A DNA stretch of 64,000 nucleotides, taken from assembly GCF_016908415.1 (NCBI RefSeq), contig NZ_JAFBDW010000002.1, positions 62,001-126,000 on the forward strand, written 5' to 3'. Both the position numbers and the translations under genes were made by a program. The stretch is from Caldicoprobacter guelmensis (lineage in GTDB: Bacteria; Bacillota; Clostridia; Caldicoprobacterales; Caldicoprobacteraceae). Of the stretch, positions 34,619 through 42,809 are shown piece by piece. The notes under the pieces were generated by a model. It ran no database searches. It saw only the letters and a program-made list of their open reading frames with translations, and was not told the DNA's origin. Numbering within the stretch: the first letter of the stretch is position 1; each line of letters opens with the position of its first letter.

Positions 34619-35161
34619 ATGTATTTTGAATCCGAAGGCAAGCATAATACACAAAAGACGGTGGAACTGGCGTTAAAAACCGCAAGGGAAAGGGGAATAC
34701 GCCATATAGTGGTGGCATCCTGCTCAGGATATACCGCCAGTTTCTTTAAAGATGCGAGTGACCTGGAAGTTGTGTGCGTAACGCACGTGAACGGATTTAG
34801 TGAAAAGGGCAAGAATGAGATGCCTGAGGAGGTGCGCCAGCAGCTTATAGCATCTGGCATTAAGGTTCTCACCACTACCCATGTGCTCAGTGGGGCAGAA
34901 AGGGGCTTGAGCAGGAAGTTTGGCGGTACATATCCTGTGGAGATTATGGCGCATACCTTGAGGATGTTTGGTCAGGGGGTAAAGGTATGCGTAGAGATTT
35001 CGGTGATGGCACTGGATGCCGGTTTGATACCGTATGGCCAACCTGTGATTGCGGTGGGTGGTACCAGCGAGGGTGCTGACACCGCCGTGATAATTACGCC
35101 ATCTCACGCCAGCAGCATCCTTGAGACCAGGATACACGAAATTATATGCAAGCCCTACTGA
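34619..35161 (+). CDS. Stand-alone pyruvate kinase C-terminal (alpha/beta) domain protein
   Basis: 180 residues resembling only the allosteric C-terminal domain of pyruvate kinase (PF02887), with no catalytic barrel. Blocks: NTQKTVELALKTARERGIRH, IVVASCSGYTASFF, and VIAVGGTSEGADTAVII. Small proteins of this type are widespread in anaerobes and archaea without a known role. Start after AAGGAGGGTG. The fluoride operon promoter follows immediately. Confidence 0.72.
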   Translation: MYFESEGKHNTQKTVELALKTARERGIRHIVVASCSGYTASFFKDASDLEVVCVTHVNGFSEKGKNEMPEEVRQQLIASGIKVLTTTHVLSGAERGLSRKFGGTYPVEIMAHTLRMFGQGVKVCVEISVMALDAGLIPYGQPVIAVGGTSEGADTAVIITPSHASSILETRIHEIICKPY

Positions 35162-35173
35162 TTTGTGTGGCTA

Positions 35174-35202
35174 TTGCTTTGTCAGATAAGGTGTGTTATA
35201 AT
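35174..35202 (+). promoter_or_regulatory. Promoter of the fluoride riboswitch operon
   Basis: TTGCTT (35174-35179), 17 bases, TATAAT (35197-35202). Transcription would start near 35209, just before the aptamer. Confidence 0.8.
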
Positions 35203-35221
35203 ATGGCTAAAATTGAATAAT

Positions 35222-35270
35222 GGGCGATGGAGTTCGCCCTAAAATGCGCAAAAGCGCTGATAACTCCTAC
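35222..35270 (+). ncRNA. Fluoride riboswitch (crcB motif) aptamer
   Basis: GGGCGATGGAGTTCGCCC, then AATGCGC-AAAA-GCGC, then CTGATAACTCCTAC: the conserved order of the fluoride aptamer. GGAGT pairs with ACTCC to close it, GGGCG/CGCCC forms the internal stem and pseudoknot partner, and the GCGC hairpin is followed by the invariant CTGAT. It overlaps a terminator, so fluoride binding should allow read-through into DUF6062 and both crcB genes. Confidence 0.93.
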
Positions 35271-35303
35271 AAATAACAAGAAGTTATTTGTAGGAGTTTT
35301 TTT
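35263..35303 (+). terminator. Riboswitch-controlled terminator
   Basis: ACTCCTACAAATAAC / GTTATTTGTAGGAGT with loop AAGAA and seven T. The left arm includes ACTCC of the aptamer, so the two structures exclude each other. Confidence 0.93.
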
Positions 35304-35326
35304 GTTTGGAGGTGAGGGTAAGAGCT

Positions 35327-36043
35327 ATGGATATGGTGTATTACGAGTTAAAGGATAGTTTAAAGGATGATGCATGCCCTATATGCGTTCTAATCAATAG
35401 AAACGTTGACAATTTTATAGATGCCCTGCTGTACGAAAGCGTCAACGATATTAAAATAAGAAAGGATATTAATGACTCAAAAGGCTATTGCAATTATCAT
35501 GCCTGGAAACTGCAGAGCTTTGGTGATCCTCTCGCCCATGCCATTATTTACAGCGACCTTATCGTTTCTTTAATACATGAAATAGATGTATTTTTGAAGG
35601 AAGTGAAGTTTTACCAAGGCGTCGAAAATTTCTTCGGCATTAAGAAGGAGAATAGAAAGTCCCTTAAACGCTTTAAAGATTACTTTGTTTCAAATAGTGA
35701 TTGTCCTATTTGTAGTATGGTCAGGGATTGGGAGAAAGAGTATATATTGTCTTTTGTAGAGTATATGGAAAAGGACAGGGAGTTTAAAGAGAAGTTTAAA
35801 ACCGAGGGATTTTTGTGTGTACCTCATATGTTTAAGCTTTTGGAGCATTGCAGGATTAGAAGTGCTGTTAAGGAAATTATGGCTGTTCAACTTGATAAAT
35901 ATAAAAAGCTTTTAAACCTTTTAAATGAGATTAAGAGAAAATCGGATTATAGGTTTGTCAACGAGCCCAAAAGCGATGAGGAAAAAGTGGCATGGATAAG
36001 GGCTGTGGAGAAATGGGTTGGCATACCTGGAATAAAAAAGTAG
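35327..36043 (+). CDS. DUF6062 family protein, two CPxC...CxxH modules
   Basis: 238 residues, hydrophilic, mostly helical. Two similar modules are visible: ACPICVLI followed by GYCNYHAWKL, and DCPICSMV followed by FLCVPHMFKLL. Each supplies three Cys and one His, a likely zinc site. It is the first gene after the fluoride riboswitch and precedes two crcB genes, so it should be induced by fluoride. No biochemical function is known to me. Start chosen at ATG 35327, eight bases after GAGGG; TTG 35306 and ATG 35333 are in frame. Confidence 0.75.
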   Translation: MDMVYYELKDSLKDDACPICVLINRNVDNFIDALLYESVNDIKIRKDINDSKGYCNYHAWKLQSFGDPLAHAIIYSDLIVSLIHEIDVFLKEVKFYQGVENFFGIKKENRKSLKRFKDYFVSNSDCPICSMVRDWEKEYILSFVEYMEKDREFKEKFKTEGFLCVPHMFKLLEHCRIRSAVKEIMAVQLDKYKKLLNLLNEIKRKSDYRFVNEPKSDEEKVAWIRAVEKWVGIPGIKK

Positions 36044-36150
36044 CCGAGCAACATAGGCACAATTGATTTTGTATGGCAACTTCCCGGAATTTTCAACATC
36101 GAACCTGCAAACACGCTAAAATAAAGCTTTCAAACTTTTCGAGAGCGCAA
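36044..36150 (+). repeat. Intergenic repeat, copy A
   Basis: Between DUF6062 and crcB. It shares CCGAGCAA, GCAAC, GAACCT-x-CAAACA, a TAAATAAAGCT-like block and GAGAGCG, in the same order, with 61147-61270. About 110 bases, imperfect. It ends shortly before the crcB ribosome site. Confidence 0.45.
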
Positions 36151-36165
36151 TGGAGGTAAACTAAA

Positions 36166-36588
36166 ATGAAGAAATATATATTCATCGGCATTGGAGGAAG
36201 CGTGGGAGCTGTCTTGAGGGTTGCTATAAAGGCTGTACAAATAGGTGTCTACAAAAATATACCTATAAATACGCTTTCAATCAATGTTGTTGGCAGTTTT
36301 ATGTTGGCCTTTATTTTAACTGTTGTTCTTGAGTTCTGTGAGGTTGATGAACATGTCCATTTGGGTATCACTACAGGATTCTTAGGGGCTTTTACGACTT
36401 TTTCGACGCTATGTAAAGAGGCAGTAGAGCTTGTGCGTCGCGGATTTTACAATATAGCCCTGTTTTATATCGTTATTTCAGCAGCGTTAGGATTTAGTGC
36501 GGCTTATTTTGGCGTTTATTTAGCAGGAAGGATTAAAACTGTGATGATTAAAAGACATGGAGCTGACATTTTTGAAGAAGACAAATAA
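36166..36588 (+). CDS. crcB: Fluoride exporter CrcB/Fluc, subunit 1
   Basis: 140 residues, four membrane helices. GIGGSVGAVLRVAIK, INTLSINVVGSFMLAF with the pore Asn, and TTGFLGAFTTFSTLCKEAVE with the Phe-box and FSTL sodium/fluoride motif. Small dual-topology fluoride channel subunit. Ribosome site TGGAGG. Together with the next gene it probably forms a heterodimer, since tandem crcB pairs usually insert in opposite orientation. Confidence 0.93.
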   Translation: MKKYIFIGIGGSVGAVLRVAIKAVQIGVYKNIPINTLSINVVGSFMLAFILTVVLEFCEVDEHVHLGITTGFLGAFTTFSTLCKEAVELVRRGFYNIALFYIVISAALGFSAAYFGVYLAGRIKTVMIKRHGADIFEEDK

Positions 36589-36611
36589 AGGATGTAGAAA
36601 GGATGAGGCAA

Positions 36612-36983
36612 ATGACGTGGGTTTTGATTGGTATAGGCGGAGCTTTGGGCAGTATAACGAGATTTGTATTGGGCAAACTTATATCAAAGAGGTTTGGCAC
36701 AGCTTTCCCAATAGGGACTTTTCTAATAAATATCACCGGGGCGTTTTTGCTGGGAATTGTGAGCAGCTTAGATCCGGCTCGACATGCATATCTGTTTTTG
36801 GTTGATGGTTTTTTGGGCGCTTATACAACTTTTTCCACATTCATGTATGAGGGGTTTGTTCTCTTTGAGAAGGACAAGAAGATGAATGCTTTCGTTTATA
36901 TCTCGTGTTCTCTGTTTTTGGGGATTACATTCTATATACTGGGATTTAAGTTGGGCAAGTTAGGTACAATATATTTAAAGTGA
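36612..36983 (+). CDS. crcB: Fluoride exporter CrcB/Fluc, subunit 2
   Basis: 123 residues, four membrane helices, paralogue of the preceding gene. GIGGALGSITRFVLGKLI, FLINITGAFLLGIV and VDGFLGAYTTFSTFMYEGFV carry the conserved Arg, Asn and Phe-box residues. ATG 36612 is nine bases after AGAAAGG; ATG 36603 is too close to that site. Last gene under the fluoride riboswitch. Confidence 0.93.
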   Translation: MTWVLIGIGGALGSITRFVLGKLISKRFGTAFPIGTFLINITGAFLLGIVSSLDPARHAYLFLVDGFLGAYTTFSTFMYEGFVLFEKDKKMNAFVYISCSLFLGITFYILGFKLGKLGTIYLK

Positions 36984-37112
36984 GCATTGTGATTTTTGAA
37001 TGTTACGCTTTCTGCTTGTGGCTTCTGTGTGGTATGGTTTGTTGAAGAATAGAAGGCTTGTACCCAGGGAAATATAAAATGGAAATCAAAATTAGATGAA
37101 AGGTGGGGTACA

Positions 37113-37805
37113 ATGCCTTTGGGACTCACACTCCTTATAGTAGCGACCATTTTAGTTCTGTTCGGCGTTGGACAGCGCATGCTGGACAGGATGCGCTTGA
37201 GCGACAAAGCAGCTGTCTTGTTTATGGTGGCCATATTTGTAGGCAGCCTCATTCCTGACATACCTCTGGGAAGAAATGTTTATATAAATATCGGCGGGGC
37301 TATTGTCCCGCTTATACTGGTAATATATCTGTTCGCAAAAGCGGGTACAGGGATGGAAAGAATCAGGGCGGTTGTGGCGGCTGTACTCTCAGCTTTGGGG
37401 GTGTACCTTGCCGGACGTTATATGCCTTCAGAGCCTGAGACCATCATGATCGACCCAAATTATGTTTATGGGATTATAGCGGGGATCATAGGCTACCTGT
37501 TCGGACGTTCGCGCCGGGCATCATTTATAGCCGGTGTGTTGGGGGTACTTCTGGCAGATTTGGGCCAGTGGATCGAAAACATATTGAGGGGTATCCCTAC
37601 CAAGCTTCGTTTGGGCGGTGCAGGAGCAGTGGATGCAGTAGTGATAGCGGGATTGCTGGCAGTGTTGCTGGCAGAGGTGGTAGGGGAGTTCAGGGAAAAG
37701 CTGCAGGGTGGAACGGCAAAAAAGGCTATGGTCTATCAGGATGGCTCTTTTATGAGAAAGGGCGGGGATGACGGCAGCAATACGGGAGGTGACAAGAATG
37801 AGTAA
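37113..37805 (+). CDS. DUF1614 family membrane protein
   Basis: 230 residues with about seven hydrophobic segments and a hydrophilic, glycine-rich C-terminal tail (GGDDGSNTGGDKNE). It fits DUF1614 (PF07758): VGSLIPDIPLGRNVYINIGG and LGGAGAVDAVVIAGLLAVLL. No function is known. It overlaps spoIIP by eight bases, so the two are co-translated and it may act in sporulation; that is inference. Confidence 0.75.
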   Translation: MPLGLTLLIVATILVLFGVGQRMLDRMRLSDKAAVLFMVAIFVGSLIPDIPLGRNVYINIGGAIVPLILVIYLFAKAGTGMERIRAVVAAVLSALGVYLAGRYMPSEPETIMIDPNYVYGIIAGIIGYLFGRSRRASFIAGVLGVLLADLGQWIENILRGIPTKLRLGGAGAVDAVVIAGLLAVLLAEVVGEFREKLQGGTAKKAMVYQDGSFMRKGGDDGSNTGGDKNE

Positions 37806-38928
37806 AAAGGTAAGCCGGGCTATCGTTTTTTGCTTTTTGATTGCCATTGCCGTGAGCCACTACGTTTCCACTGATGTATATGCCGATGATTGGTTTGAGA
37901 AGGAACGTGGATATTATACCCTGCTGGATGACACAGGCAAAGAGCTTACCCTGATGGCTAGGGAAGTGTTGGTAAAGGATGAATACATCAGTAGCGATAA
38001 TAAACGTTATTCAGTCATCTCGGTAGACAAGGAGAAAAAGAGGGCTGTGCTTAAATACATGGGGGACGTTAAACTGCCTGAAGTGGAGGAAATTTCAGAT
38101 TCGGTGGGTGCATTGGCACAGCAGTTTGACAAGAAAGGGAATATACTTTTGTACTGCACGCACAGCGATGAGTCATATGCGCCTTCAGATGGTACGCACA
38201 GCCGTCCTGGTGGTGGGGGCATCTTTGATGTGGCTGAGGCATTTAGAGATGCTTTGCGCGAGAGGGGGATAAACGCGGTGCTTGACAAAACGCCGCATGA
38301 CCCCCATGACGCCGGCGCTTACAGGCGTTCCAGGCAGACAGCCATCAGCCTTATAAGGCAGTACTCTCCGGTGGCTGCAATATTTGATATACACAGGGAT
38401 GCTGTGCCAGGGCATATTTACGTCACAAGAGTGGCAGGGCAACCCATGACCAAGGTTAGGATAGTGGTGGGCTCAAGAAACCAGAATAGAAAGGCTAATG
38501 AGGAGCTGGCTTATAAGATCAAGGCCATAGCTGACAAGGTGTATCCCGGGCTTATAAAGGACATATATATAGGGGCAGGAGCATACAATCAGGAACTTTC
38601 TCCTCGTTCGCTGATCTTCGAATTTGGTACCCATGAAAACAGCAAGGAATCGGCAGCAAGGTCTGCCCAGTATATGGCCGATGTAGTGGACAAGGCCATG
38701 TTTGGCGGTACCATACAGGGTAAGACACAGGAAGGCCAGGACAAGGGGACCTATCGGACAAGGCCTATAAACGAAGAGGTGCAACGCGGTGGAAGAAGAG
38801 GAATAGTATGGCTGGTGCTGGTGCTGGTTATAGGGGTAGTAGTATTTATCGCGATAAGCGGTGGTACTAGAGAGATGTTTTCTAAAATTACCGGCAATAC
38901 TGATAGAGATGAGCGGGATAGAGAATAA
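37798..38928 (+). CDS. spoIIP: Stage II sporulation protein P
   Basis: 376 residues. SpoIIP is an amidase/endopeptidase that degrades septal peptidoglycan with SpoIID during engulfment. After an N-terminal signal/anchor come LYCTHSDESYAPSDGT, IFDIHRDAVPGH and LIFEFGTHENSKESA, holding the metal-binding His/Glu residues. A second hydrophobic helix (WLVLVLVIGVVVFIAI) near the C-terminus is unusual compared with the B. subtilis protein, which is held by its N-terminal helix. ATG 37798 follows GGGAGGTGAC. Confidence 0.88.
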   Translation: MSKKVSRAIVFCFLIAIAVSHYVSTDVYADDWFEKERGYYTLLDDTGKELTLMAREVLVKDEYISSDNKRYSVISVDKEKKRAVLKYMGDVKLPEVEEISDSVGALAQQFDKKGNILLYCTHSDESYAPSDGTHSRPGGGGIFDVAEAFRDALRERGINAVLDKTPHDPHDAGAYRRSRQTAISLIRQYSPVAAIFDIHRDAVPGHIYVTRVAGQPMTKVRIVVGSRNQNRKANEELAYKIKAIADKVYPGLIKDIYIGAGAYNQELSPRSLIFEFGTHENSKESAARSAQYMADVVDKAMFGGTIQGKTQEGQDKGTYRTRPINEEVQRGGRRGIVWLVLVLVIGVVVFIAISGGTREMFSKITGNTDRDERDRE

Positions 38929-38931
38929 GGT

Positions 38932-38976
38932 AACCGAGTTGCTGGTAGGTCCAGCGACTCGGTTTTGTGTTTTTGT
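38932..38976 (+). terminator. Terminator after spoIIP
   Basis: AACCGAGTTGCTGG / CCAGCGACTCGGTT, five-base loop, then TTGTGTTTTTG. Confidence 0.85.
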
Positions 38977-39017
38977 AAAAGTTTTATAAATAGCCCTTAA
39001 GAGAGGAGAAAGCGGCG

Positions 39018-39497
39018 TTGAAAGTGATATACTGTGGTTACAGGGCGACTTATGGAGCGTATTTGATGGCAGCGCTTCATGTCGGGATATATAAAGGCGC
39101 TCAATTCCCAGACAACCAGCTCATAAAAGCCCATTTTGATATTTGTTGTTTATATGGCCAACAATATGGAAATTTAATATATGTAGGGTTAGATGAAAAC
39201 CTGAATGAGATATATGTCATGGGTTGTAATAGGTTTTTTTCGATAATTGAGAAGGCTCAAACAAATATAAGTAAGATATTTAGAATAGATGAAGAATTGT
39301 GTCACGTCGATGTATCACGGTTCGAGGGCTTTTTCCCCAGGTTTATGGGTTTTTTGCTGGCACACGGTATAAATACCATGGTCTGCAAAAAGCTGTTTTT
39401 TTGGTGGTTTAGATACAAGTACAAATTCTTTGTGAAAGTTGTAGAACAGCAAAAGCAGGAGTTGAATAGACCCGATTCAATAGGTTATGAATCTTGA
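39018..39497 (+). CDS. DUF3189 family protein, first of pair
   Basis: 159 residues. DUF3189 proteins occur next to sporulation genes in Clostridia and have no known function. The opening IYCGYRATYGAYLMAALHVG resembles the YHCYGGAHTSVTCASIHL start of its neighbour, followed by a VGLDENLNEIYVMGC segment. This copy is diverged (no GGAH) and has a basic, aromatic C-terminus. TTG start with GAGAGGAG ten bases before. Confidence 0.7.
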   Translation: MKVIYCGYRATYGAYLMAALHVGIYKGAQFPDNQLIKAHFDICCLYGQQYGNLIYVGLDENLNEIYVMGCNRFFSIIEKAQTNISKIFRIDEELCHVDVSRFEGFFPRFMGFLLAHGINTMVCKKLFFWWFRYKYKFFVKVVEQQKQELNRPDSIGYES

Positions 39498-39540
39498 AAT
39501 ATGACGAAAGAGCTTAAAGTAATCAAGAGAGGTGAAACAA

Positions 39541-40023
39541 ATGGGGGTGCTGTTTTATCACTGTTATGGAGGAGCTCATACATCTGTTACCTGTGCTTCC
39601 ATACACCTAAATTACCTTCCCCATGACCGTATACCTGAAGTTCACGAGTTTAAAGCCATACCTTTTTATGATAAAATGGATAATAAGAAGCTGGGTACGC
39701 CTGTATACATGGGACGGGATGAGCTCGGATGGGACATTTATGTGGTGGGGATGAAAGATGGAAAAAGCGTAGTCATACCCGCTATCAAAAGCTTATTAAA
39801 TGTCAGTGGCATATCCCAGCAGGATGTGCTGTTTGTCAGCGCCCTGGTACAACTCCATCCCATAACGGCCATAGGAGGATTTACCTCCAGAAAGCTGGGT
39901 ATTCCCTTCATAGGCAGGCCTATGACCATATGGGGCATAAGGAAGAGTTATCCGCTTCTAGTGGATTTGGTCACCAGGGTCAAGCAGGCTCTAATGCAAC
40001 GCAACGATAAATTATTGACTTAA
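39541..40023 (+). CDS. DUF3189 family protein, second of pair
   Basis: 160 residues, the better conserved DUF3189 copy: FYHCYGGAHTSVTCASIHL at the start, MGRDELGWDIYVVGMK in the middle, and IGGFTSRKLGIPFIGRPMTI near the end. The Cys/His pattern at the N-terminus could bind metal. ATG 39541 follows AGAGGTG; the GTG nine bases earlier is an alternative. It lies between spoIIP and the DUF512 radical SAM gene, the usual clostridial neighbourhood. Confidence 0.78.
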   Translation: MGVLFYHCYGGAHTSVTCASIHLNYLPHDRIPEVHEFKAIPFYDKMDNKKLGTPVYMGRDELGWDIYVVGMKDGKSVVIPAIKSLLNVSGISQQDVLFVSALVQLHPITAIGGFTSRKLGIPFIGRPMTIWGIRKSYPLLVDLVTRVKQALMQRNDKLLT

Positions 40024-40114
40024 TGGTTTTTTTGCACGATAATAGAAGTGTGACCATATTTAGTAGCAGGTATTAAAAATAGCTAATAAATTTCAAACGG
40101 GGGAGAGGTTTAAA

Positions 40115-41452
40115 CTGAGGAAAAAACATAGGATTGCGGTAGTAGAAACTGGCAGCATTGCTGAAGAGCTGGGTATAGAGCCCGGCGACTTTTTGGTAGC
40201 CGTAAACGGGCAAGCAGTAGAAGATATTCTGGACTATATGGAATGGATGAGCAACGATGAGGTAAATATTACTATAGAGAAGAGCGATGGGCAGATATGG
40301 GAACTGGATATCGAAAAAGACCCTGACGAAGACCTGGGGCTGACCTTTGAGCAGCCCATTATGGATAGGCAGCGGGTATGTCGTAACCGTTGCATATTTT
40401 GTTTTATAGACCAGCTGCCCAGGGGGATGCGCTCTACCCTTTATTACAAAGACGATGACTGGCGCCTATCATTTTTAATGGGGAATTATATAACCCTTAC
40501 CAACCTGACTGAAAATGACGTAAAGAGGATAATTTCAAAGCGCATAAGCCCACTTTATATATCAGTGCATACTACCAACCCACAGCTTCGCCAGAGGATG
40601 ATGGGAAACAAGCGAGCCGGTGAGGTGCTCAGCATCTTGAAGGAGTTTGAAAAGGCAGGTATATCCATACACTGTCAGATTGTACTGTGCCGTAACTGGA
40701 ACGATGGTGCTGAGCTTGAACGCACCTTGTCCGACCTGTGGAGCTTAAGGTCTATAGTAAGGTCTGTGGCCGTAGTGCCGGTGGGCTTAACCAAGTACCG
40801 TCAGGGGTTGGAGAATATATTGCCGTTTGATGCTGGCTCTGCCGCGCAGGTGGTGGAACAGGTGGAGAGGTGGCAGAAGGTATGCCGGAGTGAGAGCGGT
40901 ACCGCCTTCGTGTTTGCGGCTGATGAGTTTTATATTCTGGCCGGCAAGAAGTTTCCATCCTATGAGGAGTACGAGGATTTTCCTCAGATCGAAAACGGGG
41001 TGGGGTTGATAGTCAAGCTGGTCCATGAATTTGACGAGGCTATTGATAATTATCGCGGAAGAAATGTGGTTGCGAAAGAGGTCTCTGTGGCTACTGGGGT
41101 ATCGGCTTATCCTACCATAAAAGCATTGATGGATAGGGTACAGCAGGAAATGGGGGTGACCGTGCACGTTTATCCCGTTGTCAACGGGTTTTTTGGGGAG
41201 AGCGTTACGGTGGCAGGGCTGATAACGGGTGGGGATATGATAGCCCAGCTTAAAGGTAAGAATCTGGGTGAGGCCCTGCTCATACCTTCTACCATGCTTC
41301 GCAGAGGTGAAGACGTGTTTTTGGATGATATCACCCTAGAAGGCTTGAGTGCATCGTTGGGAGTGCCAGTTGTCCCTGTTCCAGTTGACGGAAGCGAGCT
41401 ACTTGAAACTATAGCAAACTTGGATAAGGCTTTGAGAGATAGAAGGGAGTGA
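40115..41452 (+). CDS. DUF512 radical SAM protein with PDZ-like N-terminus
   Basis: About 445 residues. A PDZ-like start (GSIAEELGIEPGDFLVAVNG) leads into a radical SAM core with the cluster motif CRNRCIFCF (C-x3-C-x2-C) and a DUF512 C-terminal domain. Function unknown, widely conserved next to der in Firmicutes. The PDZ part is in frame only if translation starts upstream of the first TTG (40193). No ATG/GTG/TTG exists there; CTG at 40115 lies seven bases after GGGGGAGAGG, so I infer a CTG start. Confidence 0.85.
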   Translation: MRKKHRIAVVETGSIAEELGIEPGDFLVAVNGQAVEDILDYMEWMSNDEVNITIEKSDGQIWELDIEKDPDEDLGLTFEQPIMDRQRVCRNRCIFCFIDQLPRGMRSTLYYKDDDWRLSFLMGNYITLTNLTENDVKRIISKRISPLYISVHTTNPQLRQRMMGNKRAGEVLSILKEFEKAGISIHCQIVLCRNWNDGAELERTLSDLWSLRSIVRSVAVVPVGLTKYRQGLENILPFDAGSAAQVVEQVERWQKVCRSESGTAFVFAADEFYILAGKKFPSYEEYEDFPQIENGVGLIVKLVHEFDEAIDNYRGRNVVAKEVSVATGVSAYPTIKALMDRVQQEMGVTVHVYPVVNGFFGESVTVAGLITGGDMIAQLKGKNLGEALLIPSTMLRRGEDVFLDDITLEGLSASLGVPVVPVPVDGSELLETIANLDKALRDRRE

Positions 41453-41457
41453 TGGGT

Positions 41458-42771
41458 ATGGACAAACCAATAGTAGCTGTTGTAGGGCGTCCCAACGTGG
41501 GAAAATCCACCTTTTTCAACCAAATCGTCGGCAAAAGGATATCCATTGTGGATGACCAACCAGGGGTTACACGCGACAGAATTTATGCCGATGCTGAGTG
41601 GCTAAACAGAAAATTCACCCTTGTGGATACAGGGGGATTGGACCCTGAGAGCGACGATGAACTGCTTGTACAGATAAGGCGGCAGGTAGAGATTGCCATA
41701 GATACCGCAGATGTAATAATATTCCTTGTGGATGGTCAGGTAGGAGTAACACCGGCAGACCAGCAGATAGCTAACCTTCTGCGCAAAACCCGCAAACCTG
41801 TGGTGCTGGCAGTAAATAAAATTGATAACTTTGAGGACGAACCGATGGTGGGCGACTTTTTCAGCCTGGGTCTGGGTGAACCCATTGGCATTTCAGCCAC
41901 CCACAAGAGAGGGATAGGTGACCTGCTGGATAGGGTGGTGAAATATCTGCCTGATAAAGGGATCGATGAAGAAGAAGACCAGGCTATAAAGATAGCTGTG
42001 GTGGGTAGGCCCAATGTGGGCAAGTCCTCGCTGGTAAACCGTATCCTAGGAGAAGAGCGGGTTATAGTGAGTGATATTCCGGGTACTACCAGGGATGCCA
42101 TTGATACTCCCTTTGAGAGGGATGGAAAGGAGTATGTGATCATAGATACCGCTGGAATCCGTAGGAAAAGCCGCATAAATGAAGCCTTGGAACGCTATAG
42201 CGTGCTGCGTGCATTGGCAGCCATCAGAAGATGCGACGTCGTGCTCATAATGCTGGATGCCACGCAGCCGGTAGCAGACCAGGATGCCAAAATCGCCAAC
42301 CTGGCTATAGAAGAGGGTAAGGCGTCGGTGATAGTGGTCAACAAGTGGGACCTGGTTGAAAAGGATACCTATACTATGGAGGAATACAAGAACCGCATCC
42401 TGCAAAAGCTGGGCTTTATTGCTTATGCTCCTATGGTGTTTGTATCAGCAAAAACAGGCCAGAGGATAAACAGGGTTTTGGAGTTGGTAGATGAAGTGTA
42501 CAGTCGCTATATCATGCGGGTTTCTACTGGTGTGCTCAATGACTGCATTTCAGATGCGGTAGCTGTAGCTGCTCCGCCTTCCGAAAAAGGCAGAATGCTC
42601 AAGATTTACTATGCTACACAGGTAGCCGTCAAACCGCCCACATTTGTTTTGTTTGTAAACGATCCCGAGCTCATGCACGAGCCATATCAAAGATACCTGG
42701 AAAATTATCTGCGTAAGACGTTTGACCTTGTGGGGACCCCCATCAGGCTGCTGGTTCGCCAGAGGAGCTAA
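41458..42771 (+). CDS. der: Ribosome-assembly GTPase Der (EngA)
   Basis: 437 residues with two tandem G domains: GRPNVGKSTFFN ... DTGGLD ... NKID, and GRPNVGKSSLVN ... DTAGIRRK ... NKWD, then a KH-like C-terminal domain. Essential for 50S subunit maturation. ATG 41458 has GGGAG upstream; GTG 41449 and ATG 41452 overlap the previous stop. Confidence 0.97.
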   Translation: MDKPIVAVVGRPNVGKSTFFNQIVGKRISIVDDQPGVTRDRIYADAEWLNRKFTLVDTGGLDPESDDELLVQIRRQVEIAIDTADVIIFLVDGQVGVTPADQQIANLLRKTRKPVVLAVNKIDNFEDEPMVGDFFSLGLGEPIGISATHKRGIGDLLDRVVKYLPDKGIDEEEDQAIKIAVVGRPNVGKSSLVNRILGEERVIVSDIPGTTRDAIDTPFERDGKEYVIIDTAGIRRKSRINEALERYSVLRALAAIRRCDVVLIMLDATQPVADQDAKIANLAIEEGKASVIVVNKWDLVEKDTYTMEEYKNRILQKLGFIAYAPMVFVSAKTGQRINRVLELVDEVYSRYIMRVSTGVLNDCISDAVAVAAPPSEKGRMLKIYYATQVAVKPPTFVLFVNDPELMHEPYQRYLENYLRKTFDLVGTPIRLLVRQRS

Positions 42772-42809
42772 TGCGGGTTTGGGAATGCAGGGATTTAGGA
42801 GGTGCAAGC

